Of a DNA stretch of 64,000 bases, positions 44,547 through 55,597 are shown piece after piece. The notes below the pieces were generated by a model. That model searched no databases. It was given only the letters and a program-made list of their open reading frames with translations, and was not told the origin of the DNA. Position 1 is the first letter of the stretch. Each line of letters opens with the position of its first letter. Where the stretch lies: NCBI GenBank assembly GCA_025201375.1, contig JAIWZP010000005.1, positions 1,020,512 to 1,084,511 on the forward strand, written 5' to 3'. Origin of the DNA: Gongronella butleri. Lineage: Eukaryota > Mucoromycota > Mucoromycetes > Mucorales > Cunninghamellaceae. The translations under genes were made by a program, and so were the position numbers.

Positions 44547-47500
44547 AAGAAAGAGATTAAGTCAAAACAACAAAAAACGAAAAAAAAATGGCGAGCTTAA
44601 TATTGATGGGCCATGGCCCATGTCCTCGGCTATTGATGCGATCGTGATCCATCCATAGGGTGAATACGCACGCTTTCCGCCCGCACACGCGTCATCCTTG
44701 TCCTTCTCCACCCCCCTCAAAAAATAAATTGCCCGACCGCTACGCCTCCGACAACAAACAATCAAGAATCATTCCAATCAAAGGCTGCTTTGAGCCTCAT
44801 TGGACCCCTCATTCATGCCAATGTTATTGTCATGATGTCCGAGTGGCGCAGGAATCCAGCGTGGTTGCCAAAGAGGATTTGTTCTCCTTGCGTCTTTTGC
44901 TCGTTTTGCCTTTTTTTTTTTGGTTGTTTTTTTGCGCGCAATGGCTCACGATGTACATGCCATTCCTTGTCGTATGCAACTTTTTAGATCATCCGCGCGC
45001 AAGTAATTGAATGGACGCGTAACAAACGATTTAACAAACAAACATGATCAAATACAAGAAAAAATACATCATTGCGTGCCTGAGAAGCGATCCATTAAAG
45101 TACGATCGTCTTGGGAGGAAAACGGGCCCCCACTTTTTTTGAAAGCCGCACCCACACTTTCCTTTTTTGTACAGTCCTTGCCAATTTCCGTCTTTAGGCC
45201 CCATTTTTAATTCATTGTTCGAAAAGCAACAAGGAACTTGGAGTGGCCCTAAACAGATAAATGATAATATAGCTTCCTGGCTCTTGAGTGGTATTAGCAT
45301 TGTTCTGGGTAGCTCTCAGGAGACGTAAGTAAATTGCACAAAAGCAACAAAGCACCTATTTCGGCTTTTTAATAGGCATTCTCAAAGCCTATTGGCTGAA
45401 TTCTCGCGCCGCACAAGCAAGGCCGCGTCAGGCTTTCATTTGAGCCAACGCATGCAGCAGTGGGATCAATAGATGGCGGGCAAGAGCCAAAATAAAAAAT
45501 GGCCAAAATCCCTGGGCGAACCCTGGCCAACTTTCGAAAATCGAAAAAAATTACTGGATCGCTGCGAAACTTGGAGGGCAGCAGAGTCGCGCTGGCCGCT
45601 TCACTTTTCAATATCGCCATCGTCGAGCATTGTTCAACAAGTTGAGGGGAAAAGTCGTCTTTCAGAGCATAAACATCGCATTTTTAAATGGATGGCATTG
45701 GATGATGACGCGCTTCGGCGGCCCCCCAAAAAAAGGGGGTCTCGCGCATTTCAGCCTCGCGCGTTCGATAAAGTTGCTAGTCATTCGAAAAACACGCTTG
45801 CGCGTGATTTAGGACGTGCCGAATACCATGGAATTTTGGATACGTTGATACGATGTCGTTATGCAGCCTCAGCTTGTTGCTATTAGGGAGCTATTAGTCG
45901 ACATGAAACCTTGGGTGGTTCTCTCCAAGAAATCGTTGAGTTTCGGGAGCTGGCATGTCTTGTCGTCGAGCGATGAACAATTGAAGTATGCATTTTTGGC
46001 ACTTCCAACCGCCATTTTGGCAAAATCCTTTCAAGTAGAATCTTGTGAAACTTGTCTCGATGTCACTACCCATTAGCGCTCATCATCTCTCTGATTTTGA
46101 GGAGGATCTGACGAAGTGGATGATTTTTGCAAAATCGTGACACCCATGGCGCAAAAGTTTGAAACAGGCATTGATCCTTCAATTGCGCCTCCAAAGATAC
46201 AAAAAAAAGGGCTCAAATGAAAGCTCTGCGTTCTCTTCTTTTATTTGTATACAGGCAAGCGACCTGAATTTGGCACCACTCTACAATTGTGCGACGTTTA
46301 TGCAAAAAAATATAAAATCTGATTGCTTCTGCCACTTTTTGTCCTTTTTTCATCCCCCTTCACATTTTATTTCTTGCATTCAGTTGCCTATCGCCGAATA
46401 TTGACCTCTTTTCGCATTGTTGCCTAGTTTCAAATCGCAAGTATTTTGCGGAAACACATTTTTTTTTCAAAATTGACGCCTTGTGTCTATTTTTACCTTG
46501 GATTCACATGCAAAGACGGCAGCTTTAGATGCAACCGGGGGGCTCAGAATTTGCGTGGTGGTGTCAAGATGTCATTTTTGCATGACTTGACTATTGCAAC
46601 ATCCTATAAACGATTTAACTTTGCTGAGGACACCAAGGACAAAATTGAAACCTATATTTTGTGCCGTGCAAGGGCAATTCCGGCAAGACAAGACGAAAAA
46701 GGACCCCTGGGCGCGTGCGGAGTAGGTCGCTGCACGATAAAAAAGAAGCTGCGATGCAATGCCCCGCACCTTGTGCCCCGTTTCTCATGTCTTTTTCCTT
46801 GGAAGGACCCTTCGTCCCTTGGGCCGTGTCCCTGTTTCGCAAAGTTTCTGCTGACTAAATCTCATGACTGCATGGTTTGATGGCGCACACGCAATGAAAC
46901 CGAGGAGTCGGAAGAGTGCAAGAGAAATGGGTGCAAAAAAAAAAAAAAAATTTTAAACTAGGTTCATCTGGGAGCGAGTGTTCTCACTCACTGGCTGCCT
47001 CCTTTTTTTTTTTTTTTCTCAGCGTCTTAAAAGGTTGAAAGAATGTACCAATGACAAGTTGCACGGCGGCTATGCTCGCCCGATGACGGCCCAGGCGAGC
47101 CGTGAGAGACGTTCGGCATGCATTGGACTGGTTCCTGATTTTTCCGCTTTTTGGCCGCTCTTATACTGGGTAGACCCAGGCGGTCCAGGCCAATTGGGAT
47201 CGTAAAAGGAAGGCCACGCTGCACGATGAAGAAAAAGGAGAGAGCCGATCGTACTTTGGGGAGTTTTTCTGTGGCGTGCTCGATTTCCCCATCGTTTGAG
47301 ACTCCATTTGGCAAGGCGGACTGTCTTTTTGCGCGCACGCGCGTCGCGCCGCTGCAAAAAGCGACCCAGCTGGCGCCCAATGTGGTGGGGCGGAGAGACG
47401 AATCCGTAGCGACGGCCAGGCCTCTATTTTTTTTTTTCATTGATTTTACTTGGGTCACGACGGCCCATTGCCCCCATAACCCCCATTGTCACGCCCTGTT

Positions 47501-48374
47501 CCCAGATCAGCCACGTCAATTAGCGATGAAAAGGACGAATCTCCCAGATGACCGAGTTGGTGGAGACAAAAAGCCGCGCATCTGTACGACGACACGCGTC
47601 TTTTTTTTTAAATCTGTAGCGTGTGGAGATCTTTGTTTCTCATTGACAAGTGGATTCAAGAGCACGGACACATGACCTCTGATTGTATTTTAGCCAGTCG
47701 TGAGACCGCTCGAGGCAAAACTAAAAAGTCAAAAACTCTAAATTGAAAGATGAGCTTGGTGAAACAAATATGGAGAGATTCCAGTGGCGCTTCTTTTTTT
47801 TGATTTGTTTTGGGCTGAGGGTGCCATATGGCTGGAAAAAAGTGGAACAAAGGGGGGGGTAAGCGAAAACCGAGGGACAGGCGCGCTTAAATGCGCACTG
47901 TTGGGTGAGGCAGTGTGCTAATACAGATGGAGCACCCATTTTTGTTGTGTTTGCGATGATCTGTACGACATTCCAAGCACGGCTAACAGAGAACAAACAA
48001 GCATGTAGCATCTATTTTTTCACACCCTGGCCAGTGGGTAAAGAAGAGGTGACACGATGAACGCTCGGGAAATTGGTAACTTTTTTTACTTCTCCACACC
48101 CACTCCACAACGGTCAATCGTCTGTGTTACGTGACACAGGAGCTTTCAGAGTGAAAAACACTATTTCGTTCCCGCATCGTCCTTGGCCAATGGTCCCAGT
48201 GAAGCATCTTTTCTTTTTGTCAGGTGTCTGTCATGTTGCACAAGGCCAAACGACCAACAAAAAAAAAGTCAAGGCTCGCTCTCTCTCCAATTGCCTCTTG
48301 TTTGGTTCTTTCTTTCGCCTTTTTTTTTTTTTATTGTTTTGCCCCCCCTCGCCACGCCCAGCCATTTTTGAGAA
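44518..48374. other. Intergenic, 3.9 kb, no gene supported
   Basis: The open frames are short, overlap on both strands and show no domain or splice-compatible chain. Poly(A)/poly(T) tracts occur near 44516-44544, 46935-46950, 47002-47018 and 47428-47438. A small gene with many introns could have been missed. Confidence 0.5.
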
Positions 48375-50582
48375 ATGGTCGAAATATCAGCTTATGCAGC
48401 ACGAGTCGTAGATCGATTTAACCTCATTGGCGACTGGCTCACCGTCGTGGTTTGCGTGCGCAATTTCTTTGTATGCTATCGACAATACAAGCGAACCAAA
48501 GGCAGGATGTAAGCGACCACGGCGAAAATGGCGTGCCTGGATCTTCTAATGTTTTTTTTAGCCACTTGTTCAATATTGCGCAGGTCGTGGTGCTCGGCTT
48601 GCATCGCGTCTTATATGGCATCATCCCATTGTTCGAGATCACAACGTGTGCCTACTTTCCATTGCTCGTCTCGTAAGTAAAATGCGACCAAAAACAAAAA
48701 AAAAAAAAAACACCTCGACCAGGCAAAATGATGGGTTTGCCAAGCTGAGTCCACTCATTTAAACCTTGCTTTGCTCCTTGGATTGATTTTGATCAACGTT
48801 TATTCCCGCGCACCTTGCAAACTTTATAGTCTTTGGCATTTGGGTAAGAAACATTTGGCGAAATTGGTGGATGTTATGCGAGCAAAGCAAATTCAGTGGC
48901 TCATTATTGTTCTTTTTTTCTTTTTTTTTTTGCTGGTTTGTCTCACTAGCCTATGTGCTCTTTTACATTGGTAAAGAATCTGGCAATGAAATTGGGGTCA
49001 GGACCCTTGGGCACCTTTTTTTGTTTTTTTTCTTGGCCACGTTGCGCGTCCGCCTTGACCACCTTGGTCAATTTGGAACCCGCGAATGGGAGAAAACGAA
49101 GGGCCAAGCGGAATTGTAGATCGTGCATTATGTTGACGTGACACAGAGTGGAAAATTTTTGTTCTATGCGTCGCTCATTCAATTTTTTTTCCCCTTTTGC
49201 GCTTTACCTCAACTAAAGTGATGTGTAAGTGACGCAAGGCTGGGCCCATGGATGGCCAATGTTTAGCCGATAGCAAAGCAAGTACTGATGCTGTTGTTAT
49301 TTTTTTTTGCATTCTAGTCATGCGCCTGATTATCCTGGAATCCGGCCGCAATGCCATGTGGATCAAGATTGTTGGTGTTTGCCTCATTATTGTCCGCTTT
49401 GCTGATTGGCCCTATGAATTGGCTGTGCGAGAAGTCGATAATAAAGGGGTGACGGCGCAAGACGGTTACTGCTGGGCCCAATGGTATGGCACCCACACAA
49501 AAAAAGCAAAAAAAAAAAAATTGGACAGCCGGGGCCTAATTCCATTGTTCTCGACTTTCTTTGTCTGCCAGGGAAATGAATGTCTTGATTCTCAATTTCG
49601 TCGGCGATGCGCTGGCCAATCTATTCCTTAGCGGGATGTTTGTGCGTCGCCTGTACAAGCACATCAGCTCGACGAAAAACACAAACACGCCTCAAAACCA
49701 GATGATCGAGCACATTGCACGCAAGTCGTTGGTGTGCTTGATTTTAACTTTCTTTGTCAATCTGACGATGAACGTTCTCAAGGTCACGTCGTACCTGGGC
49801 ACTTATTCGGATGTAAGAAGGAGAAAAAAAGAAAAAGTGACGCGTCCGTCGTTCCCACGTTTCCCACGACGATCCAGGGGAGGAAAGATCGTGGAAATGA
49901 CTAATTGAGGTGCTTCTTTTTTTGATTTCACTAGGCATTTACCGTCTATTTTGAGCTGGTTGAATCGACACTCCTAGTGGAGGCGCTTCGTGTGGATGAA
50001 CATATACGATCTGCTGTGGGTTGCTCGCACTGCGGCAAGTCCAATGGCTACATTGACCCGCGCAGCGACAAGGACGGGCTCCATGGCACGTCGCACAAGC
50101 GCAGCAAGTTCACGTCGTTTGATTTTATGCCACTTGAGGAGCGCCAGGCCAACAGCGATCCTTTTAAGCGCTCACCTAGCGTCGATCAGCAACCCGCGAG
50201 TGCCACCGCGCATCATGCCACCTCTGCGCAGCACGCCACGTCGGCAGCGACCGACCCGACGCGCCGCCTGGCATCCATGGACTCGGTGACGACCAATTTG
50301 TTCTCGAGCACGGCCACGCCCACGTCAGAGACCACCAAGATTGGCAGCAGGCCATCCGAAGACTACAACTTCATGACGTCGCCATTGACATCGCGCAAGG
50401 TCCTATCGTCGCAGCAACAGTCGTCGTCTCAAGCCCCCACTGCGCCAACTCCGGCATTGCGCTCCGCATCGCCCCCCTCTGCATATCCCCCGACGTACAA
50501 TCAGGCCAACGTCATGGACACCTACTCTCGGCCCCTCATCCACCATCGAGAATGGCACAATGACGACTATAAGATGTTTTAA
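48375..50582 (+). CDS. Multi-pass (about seven-helix) membrane protein, unknown family
   Basis: Seven exons (48375-48508, 48562-48672, 48830-48843, 48950-48970, 49318-49483, 49572-49812, 49935-50582) give 444 residues. The third exon is 14 nt and the fourth 21 nt; without the 14-nt exon the frame breaks. The N-terminal 250 residues hold about seven hydrophobic segments (LIGDWLTVVVCVRNFFVCY, FNIAQVVVLGLHRVLYGI, CAYFPLLVSSLWHLAYVLFY, WIKIVGVCLIIVRFADWPY, VLILNFVGDALANLFLSGMF, SLVCLILTFFVNLTMNVL, AFTVYFELVESTLLVEAL). The C-terminal 190 residues are polar, S/T/P/Q-rich and start with a CSHCGK pair. The layout of seven helices plus a disordered cytosolic tail is receptor-like, but no GPCR signature (DRY, NPxxY) is seen, so receptor status is a guess. 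Confidence 0.78.
48830..48843 (+). other. 14-nt microexon of the membrane protein gene
   Basis: TATAG precedes and GTAAGA follows. The exon encodes the S-L-W-H-L step inside a transmembrane helix and corrects the reading frame between its neighbours. Confidence 0.75.
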
Positions 50583-50869
50583 ATTGTAATTTATCTTCGT
50601 TTTTTATTTATTTGTCAATACGCGGCGCGCTTTTTCCTCCCCACTCCCTTCCTTTTTTTTCATGTACTAATTTCCTTGCAGATAAAGAACAACCTAATAG
50701 CATTACAAAATGGATGAAGGGACGCGAGGGTGAAAACAAGGGCGCACAATCACGAATTGGTGGCGGGGATATCAAAAGAGCAATGCGTATACGAATTGAG
50801 GGGCGTGGATGATGCAGAGATGAGATGAACGTGAGTGGGGTTTGATGGAAGGGCTGAAGGGCTGGAGCC

Positions 50870-51320
50870 TTATTTCGTCGACTTTTTGTTGGCCTCGCGC
50901 GCTTTCTTCGATTGAGCTATCCTGAGCGCTTTGAGCTTCTTTTTCTCCTCCTCGGCGTCTTGACGGTGGCGCTCAATCTCGTTGAGCAGCTCCTCCTTGA
51001 AGGGCCAGCTGTTGGGAATGCCGGGGTCCTTGGCCTTGCCTGCAAAATAAAATAAAAATTGAGTTCTCGGTCCAATCGCTAGATTTTGATGGATATATGC
51101 CATCGTACGCTTGAATTGCCCGGGGTTCTTCTTGGCAGCGCGAGCCTCCTTCTTCTTGTGCTGCTTGGCCTTGGCCTGGATGCTGTATTTCTGCTTGAGC
51201 GTGCCGCGCTTGCTCTTGTACTCTATGAAAACACATAAAAAATAAGAAAAAGAGAACAAACATGCTGTGCCATGGTCTTTGGGCTCAATTCTGCCGGTGT
51301 GTCTTACTCTTGGGCACCAT
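50870..51320 (-). CDS. Stand-alone Grn1/GNL3-type N-terminal domain protein
   Basis: Three exons (51320-51308, 51222-51109, 51039-50870) join to 98 residues. The sequence is the lysine-rich N-terminal domain seen in nucleolar GTPases of the Grn1/NUG1/GNL3 family: KYKSKRGTLKQKYSIQAKAKQHKKK, then the diagnostic DPGIPNSWPFKEELLNEIE and a charged coiled-coil RQDAEEEKKKLKAL. It then stops after KKSTK with no room for the circularly permuted GTPase domain; the next ORF lies on the other strand. In the GTPases this segment drives nucleolar targeting and pre-ribosome binding, so a role in 60S assembly is inferred. It may be a natural free-standing paralogue or the remains of a split gene. Promoter sequence is shared with the divergent DHH1 gene (433 bp between start codons). 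Confidence 0.75.
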
Positions 51321-51753
51321 AGTGTGGACGCTAAAAAGATAAAAGAGAGAAAGAAAAAGAGAAAGAGAGAAAAAAAAGAAAGGCAAAAAATGCGGAATGA
51401 GAGGAGAGCTCGTCCTTTTTTCATGACCAAGCCACAAGACCGGACCTTGAATTGCCCCGGGCTTTCCTCATTTCATGAGAGATTCAGCATTGAGAGGGGC
51501 AGATGAGGCGTTCTCTGCTGTCTTTTCCACTTGCTCACTTCTTTCTCCCTTCTTCCTCGTTTACTCTTTATTTTTTCCATCTTACGTCCACGCTTCCCCT
51601 CTTCTTTTATACTTATCCTTTCCTCCTTTTCTTCCTCTCTTTTCTCTTTTTTTCTTTTTTTCTCGTTCACATTCTTCCAACCCTTTTTTTAAAACCTTTT
51701 TCCTCTTTTTTCCCGCTTTTCTTTTTTTTTGTTCTATTGTTTGATACAGCTTG

Positions 51754-53444
51754 ATGAACATGTCCGCTCAACCTTTAACGTAAGGCGCAAGACCGACACG
51801 CTTGGCAGAGGAAAAGCAGAGTCGCTCACAGGTTTTTTTTTGTTTTTTTTTTCTTTTTTTAGCCACGAAAATGATGATTGGAAAAAGACGCTTGTGCTTC
51901 CTGCCAAGGATTTGCGTCCTCAAACGGAGGATGTGACGGCGACAAAGGGCAATGAATTCGAAGACTATTTTTTGAAGCGCGAGCTTCTGATGGGTATCTT
52001 TGAAGCCGGTTTTGAGCGCCCGTCGCCGATTCAAGAGGAGGCGATTCCCATTGCGCTGACGGGTCGCGACATTCTTGCCCGTGCCAAGAACGGCACGGGC
52101 AAGACGGCGGCGTTTGTGATTCCCACCCTGGAAAAGATCAACAGCAAGCGCAGCAAGACGCAGGCGCTGATCATGGTGCCGACACGTGAATTGGCGTTGC
52201 AGACGTCGCAAGTGTGCAAGACGCTGGGCAAGCATTTGGGCATCCAGATCATGGTGACGACCGGCGGCACGACGCTCAAGGACGACATCATGCGTTTGAG
52301 CGAGACGGTGCACGTCATTGTGGGCACGCCCGGCCGTATCCTCGATTTGGCGTCCAAGGGCCTGGCCGACTTTAGCGAGGCCACGACGTTTGTCATGGAC
52401 GAGGCCGACAAGCTCCTTTCGCCCGAATTCACCCCGATCATCGATCAATTGCTCTCGTTCTTCCCCAAGGACCGCCAGATCATGCTGTTCAGCGCCACGT
52501 TCCCCATGATTGTCAAGACATTCAAGGAAAAGTACCTGGTCAAGCCGTACGAGATCAATCTCATGGACGAGCTTACGCTGCGTGGTGTCACGCAATACTA
52601 TGCGTTTGTCGAAGAGAAGCAAAAGGTGCACTGCCTCAACACCCTGTTCAGCAAGCTGCAGATCAACCAGTCCATCATCTTTTGTAATTCGACCAACCGT
52701 GTCGAGCTGCTCGCCAAAAAGATCACGGAATTGGGCTACTCGTGCTTTTACTCGCACGCCAAGATGCTGCAGAGCCATCGTAATCGTGTGTTCCACGACT
52801 TCCGCAATGGCGTGTGCCGCAACCTCGTGTGTTCCGACTTGTTGACGCGTGGCATTGACATCCAAGCCGTCAATGTCGTCATCAACTTTGATTTCCCCAA
52901 GAACGCAGAGACGTATTTGCATCGCATTGGTCGCTCGGGCCGCTTTGGTCACCTTGGTCTGGCCATCAATCTGATCACCTACGAGGACCGGTTCAATCTG
53001 TACCGCATCGAGCGCGAACTCGGCACCGAGATCCAACCCATCCCGCCCACCATTGACAAGCAGCTGTACGTCGCGCCCAATGCTTTAGACGAGGCTCAGG
53101 TGCAGCAGCCCAATCGCGAGGCCGCCATTGCCACCCGCCAGCAGCAGCAGCAGCGTGAGGCTCGTGACCAGCAAAACAACACCCAGCCCCTCCAACAACA
53201 TCCTCAGCAGCAACAACATCTCCACCACCACCACCACCACCACCAACACCAACAACACTATCCCCAGCAGCACCAACAACAGCAGCACCAACACCAACAC
53301 CCCCAGCAGCACCAACAGCAACAACAGCAACAGCAGCAGCAATACAATGGCCGTGGACGAGGTGGCTATCGTGGTCGTGGCGGCTATCGTGGCCGTGGCC
53401 GTGGTGGCCCAAGGCAACAACAGCAGCGCGCCCCCGAATTCTAA
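51754..53444 (+). CDS. DHH1: DEAD-box RNA helicase DHH1/DDX6
   Basis: Two exons (51754-51779, 51863-53444) give 535 residues. DHH1 promotes decapping and translational repression in P-bodies (family knowledge). After a short N-terminus ([19 protein letters not shown]) come the motifs: Q motif GFERPSPIQ, Walker [55 protein letters not shown] and [10 protein letters not shown]. The block after motif II and the [13 protein letters not shown] stretch are typical of DHH1 rather than eIF4A. The C-terminal 110 residues are poly-Q/poly-H (53110-53340) followed by RGG repeats ([15 protein letters not shown]), longer than the tails I recall for other fungal DHH1 proteins, and expected to favour condensate formation. 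The 422-codon frame on the opposite strand is a shadow of its codon bias. Confidence 0.97.
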
Positions 53445-55093
53445 AAACAAAACAAAAAAGCGCTTCCTATTGACAATTTGCATGGCCTGGCATCCTCTCT
53501 CCCCCTCCTCTCGCTCTCTCTTTCCTTCTTCCCCTTTCGCTGTCTCTGACCTCTTTTTTTTTTTCTTCTATGGTGGCGCACTCGCTCTTTATGAATCAAC
53601 ACGCCCCTCTTTCTCTTTACTTTTATCCACAATTACACTCACGCTCTCTTCCCTTGTTCTCTCCCCCCCCCATCCCTCTTTTGCCTTCTTTGTAAATAGC
53701 CTTTTTTTGGGTTGTCCCCGTCCTGCTCCTCCCTGCTCCCCTCTCCCTTTCTTCCCGTCGCTTCCTCCCCCCCCCCACACCGTCATCATCTGATCAACTC
53801 TTTTTTTTTATCCCTGTTTCCCGTTTTTTTTTTTTTTTTTTTTTTTTGTCTGTGTGTGTATGATCCTGTTTACCCCCTTTGCTGACACGCCATCTCTGAT
53901 GCTTGGCGACCAATTTGTTAAATCCGCTTTCCTTTCTCCCTCCCTCTTTTGCAGAAAAAAAAAAGTCATTAAAGCATCAACCCTATTTACAGTACACAAT
54001 CATCATATCATACAGTGGCAACTTTTTTACAGCTTCCTCTACTATATAATGACAGACTGGAGACTTCCACCATCACATGGTGCAGATTTGGAGGCAATTG
54101 CACCATTTGATCAGAAGGAATTGATCAAATGGTGATTTTTAGCGGCGCATCAAGGCTTCGATTGCCAAAACACGCTCGATTCGGGCACTAAGCGCGTCCT
54201 CTTGTAAAATGGCACACTTAAACCCAGAGTGGTGGGGGCGTCAAATTGCAGGATTACAGTAAATGCGTCAGAAGGGCGCCACGCTCAAATCAAAATTTTG
54301 CCACGACCGGGTTCCAAAACCAAAATCGAAAAAAATGAGTCCTCGGATTTGCATCAAACTGCTCCTCAAGAAAAGGAGCATGGTAAAACCACGAAAGAGG
54401 TGAAAAAAGAGTGTGATCGATCTGCTGGTTGACGAGCAATGAGCGATTTTAGATTTAATTTCAATCGTGAATTGCGCGCGAAAAACACGTCTGTAGAGGA
54501 GCCGCGCCGACGCGTCCACTATGTAGCAAGAGAGACGCCCGATGCATGTCGTCTATTAGGAACAGGTGCGTGTACGTACCGGTCGGTAATAACTTGAGGT
54601 CTGACGCGGTTTGGCACGCGTTGAAAATGACTGCAGCTAGCTAATACTGTAACAACATACATACTGTACGCTGATATGAAACAGGCCACGATGCTCTTTC
54701 TACTGTAAAGAGATGACTCAACAAGGCGCTGTTGTGGCCAAGCAATCTTCGTTCAGTTTATTATCATACCTTACTGTACTTGAAGCAAAAAAATCGCAGC
54801 TTTTCGCGTCTTTTTTCTCGGAAAGCAGTCAATTGACCCCTGGTTTTTATTTGATTTTCGTCGGCGAATGATACAGTACTGTATGTGCTTTCCATGTGAT
54901 TGAGTGGCGTCTGGCGATTGGAGGACTTATGATATCATCCTACAGTAAATAATTTGCCATTTTCGAAATAATATCATACTCGACTGCACCACCCCTTGGA
55001 AAATCCACGCTCTTTTTCTGATTTTCAAAATTACCGGTACAGTACGTACTGTACAGTACAGTATCATCATCATCATATCATAGTCCATACTGT
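53445..55093. other. DHH1 3' flank and intergenic region
   Basis: A CT-rich tract (about 53490-53850) includes a 27-base T run at about 53826-53847. From about 53990 to 55093 the sequence is rich in TACTGTA/TACAGTA motifs, densest at 55035-55095. No gene was recognised. Confidence 0.55.
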
Positions 55094-55098
55094 AGCGC
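55094..55098. repeat. Target site duplication, left copy (AGCGC)
   Basis: Direct repeat of the five bases at 62784-62788, immediately outside the LTRs. Five bp is the usual size for Ty3/gypsy integrases. Confidence 0.9.
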
Positions 55099-55585
55099 TG
55101 TCATGGCCCGACGAGGAGGCGGCCACGTGATGGGTCAACACAAACTTGTCGTAATAAGGCATCGTTTATTTTGTACAAAAAGAGGGTACAAGGGGAAAAG
55201 TAACAGATGGAAGAGGTAAGGAAAAGGGGGAAGGACATCCGCAAAGCGGGTGTCCTTTTATAGTTTTGAAATTAAGGGAATATTCTAATATGAAGCCTGC
55301 GGCAAGACGCGTCTATTTGGATGTTTCGATCTGGAATGGTCCATCGCGTCTTGGCAATTGTAGATGGGCGTTTTGTATGGGTCATGATTGGCGTTTTGAC
55401 CTTTTGGAACGTACAAGATGGAATGTGGGCGTTTGGAAAGGTAGATGGAAAGATGGGCGTTTAGAAAGGTCTATGGAAGCGCGAGGAGCGTCATCTAGAT
55501 CAGAGATGGCGCAGCGAGCGCGTAATAAAAAAAAATAAAATAGAGTGATCTGCAATTCTGTGCTGCGGATCTGGGGGACCTAACA
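55099..55585 (-). repeat. 3' LTR
   Basis: 487 bp, matching 62297-62783 except for one inserted A in the AATAAAATAG stretch and one missing C in the GATGGGCGTTTTG stretch. Reads TG...CA on the sense strand. Confidence 0.95.
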
Positions 55586-55597
55586 TCACCTCCCTCC
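55586..55597 (-). promoter_or_regulatory. Polypurine tract
   Basis: The sense strand reads GAGGGAGGTGA directly against the 3' LTR. It begins right after the pol stop codon and is the expected primer for plus-strand DNA synthesis. Confidence 0.85.

Noticed and set aside
47027..47675. Overlapping ORFs of 95-174 codons
   Set aside because: Two strands are equally open, with no recognisable domain and T/A-run interruptions; not reported as a gene.
49206..49218. 6-nt microexon TGATGT in the membrane protein gene
   Set aside because: Direct splicing from 48970 to 49318 gives the same frame, so the extra exon is not needed.
51768..53036. 422-codon ORF on the minus strand
   Set aside because: It lies exactly antisense to the DHH1 core and reflects that gene's GC-rich third positions; it has no domain of its own.
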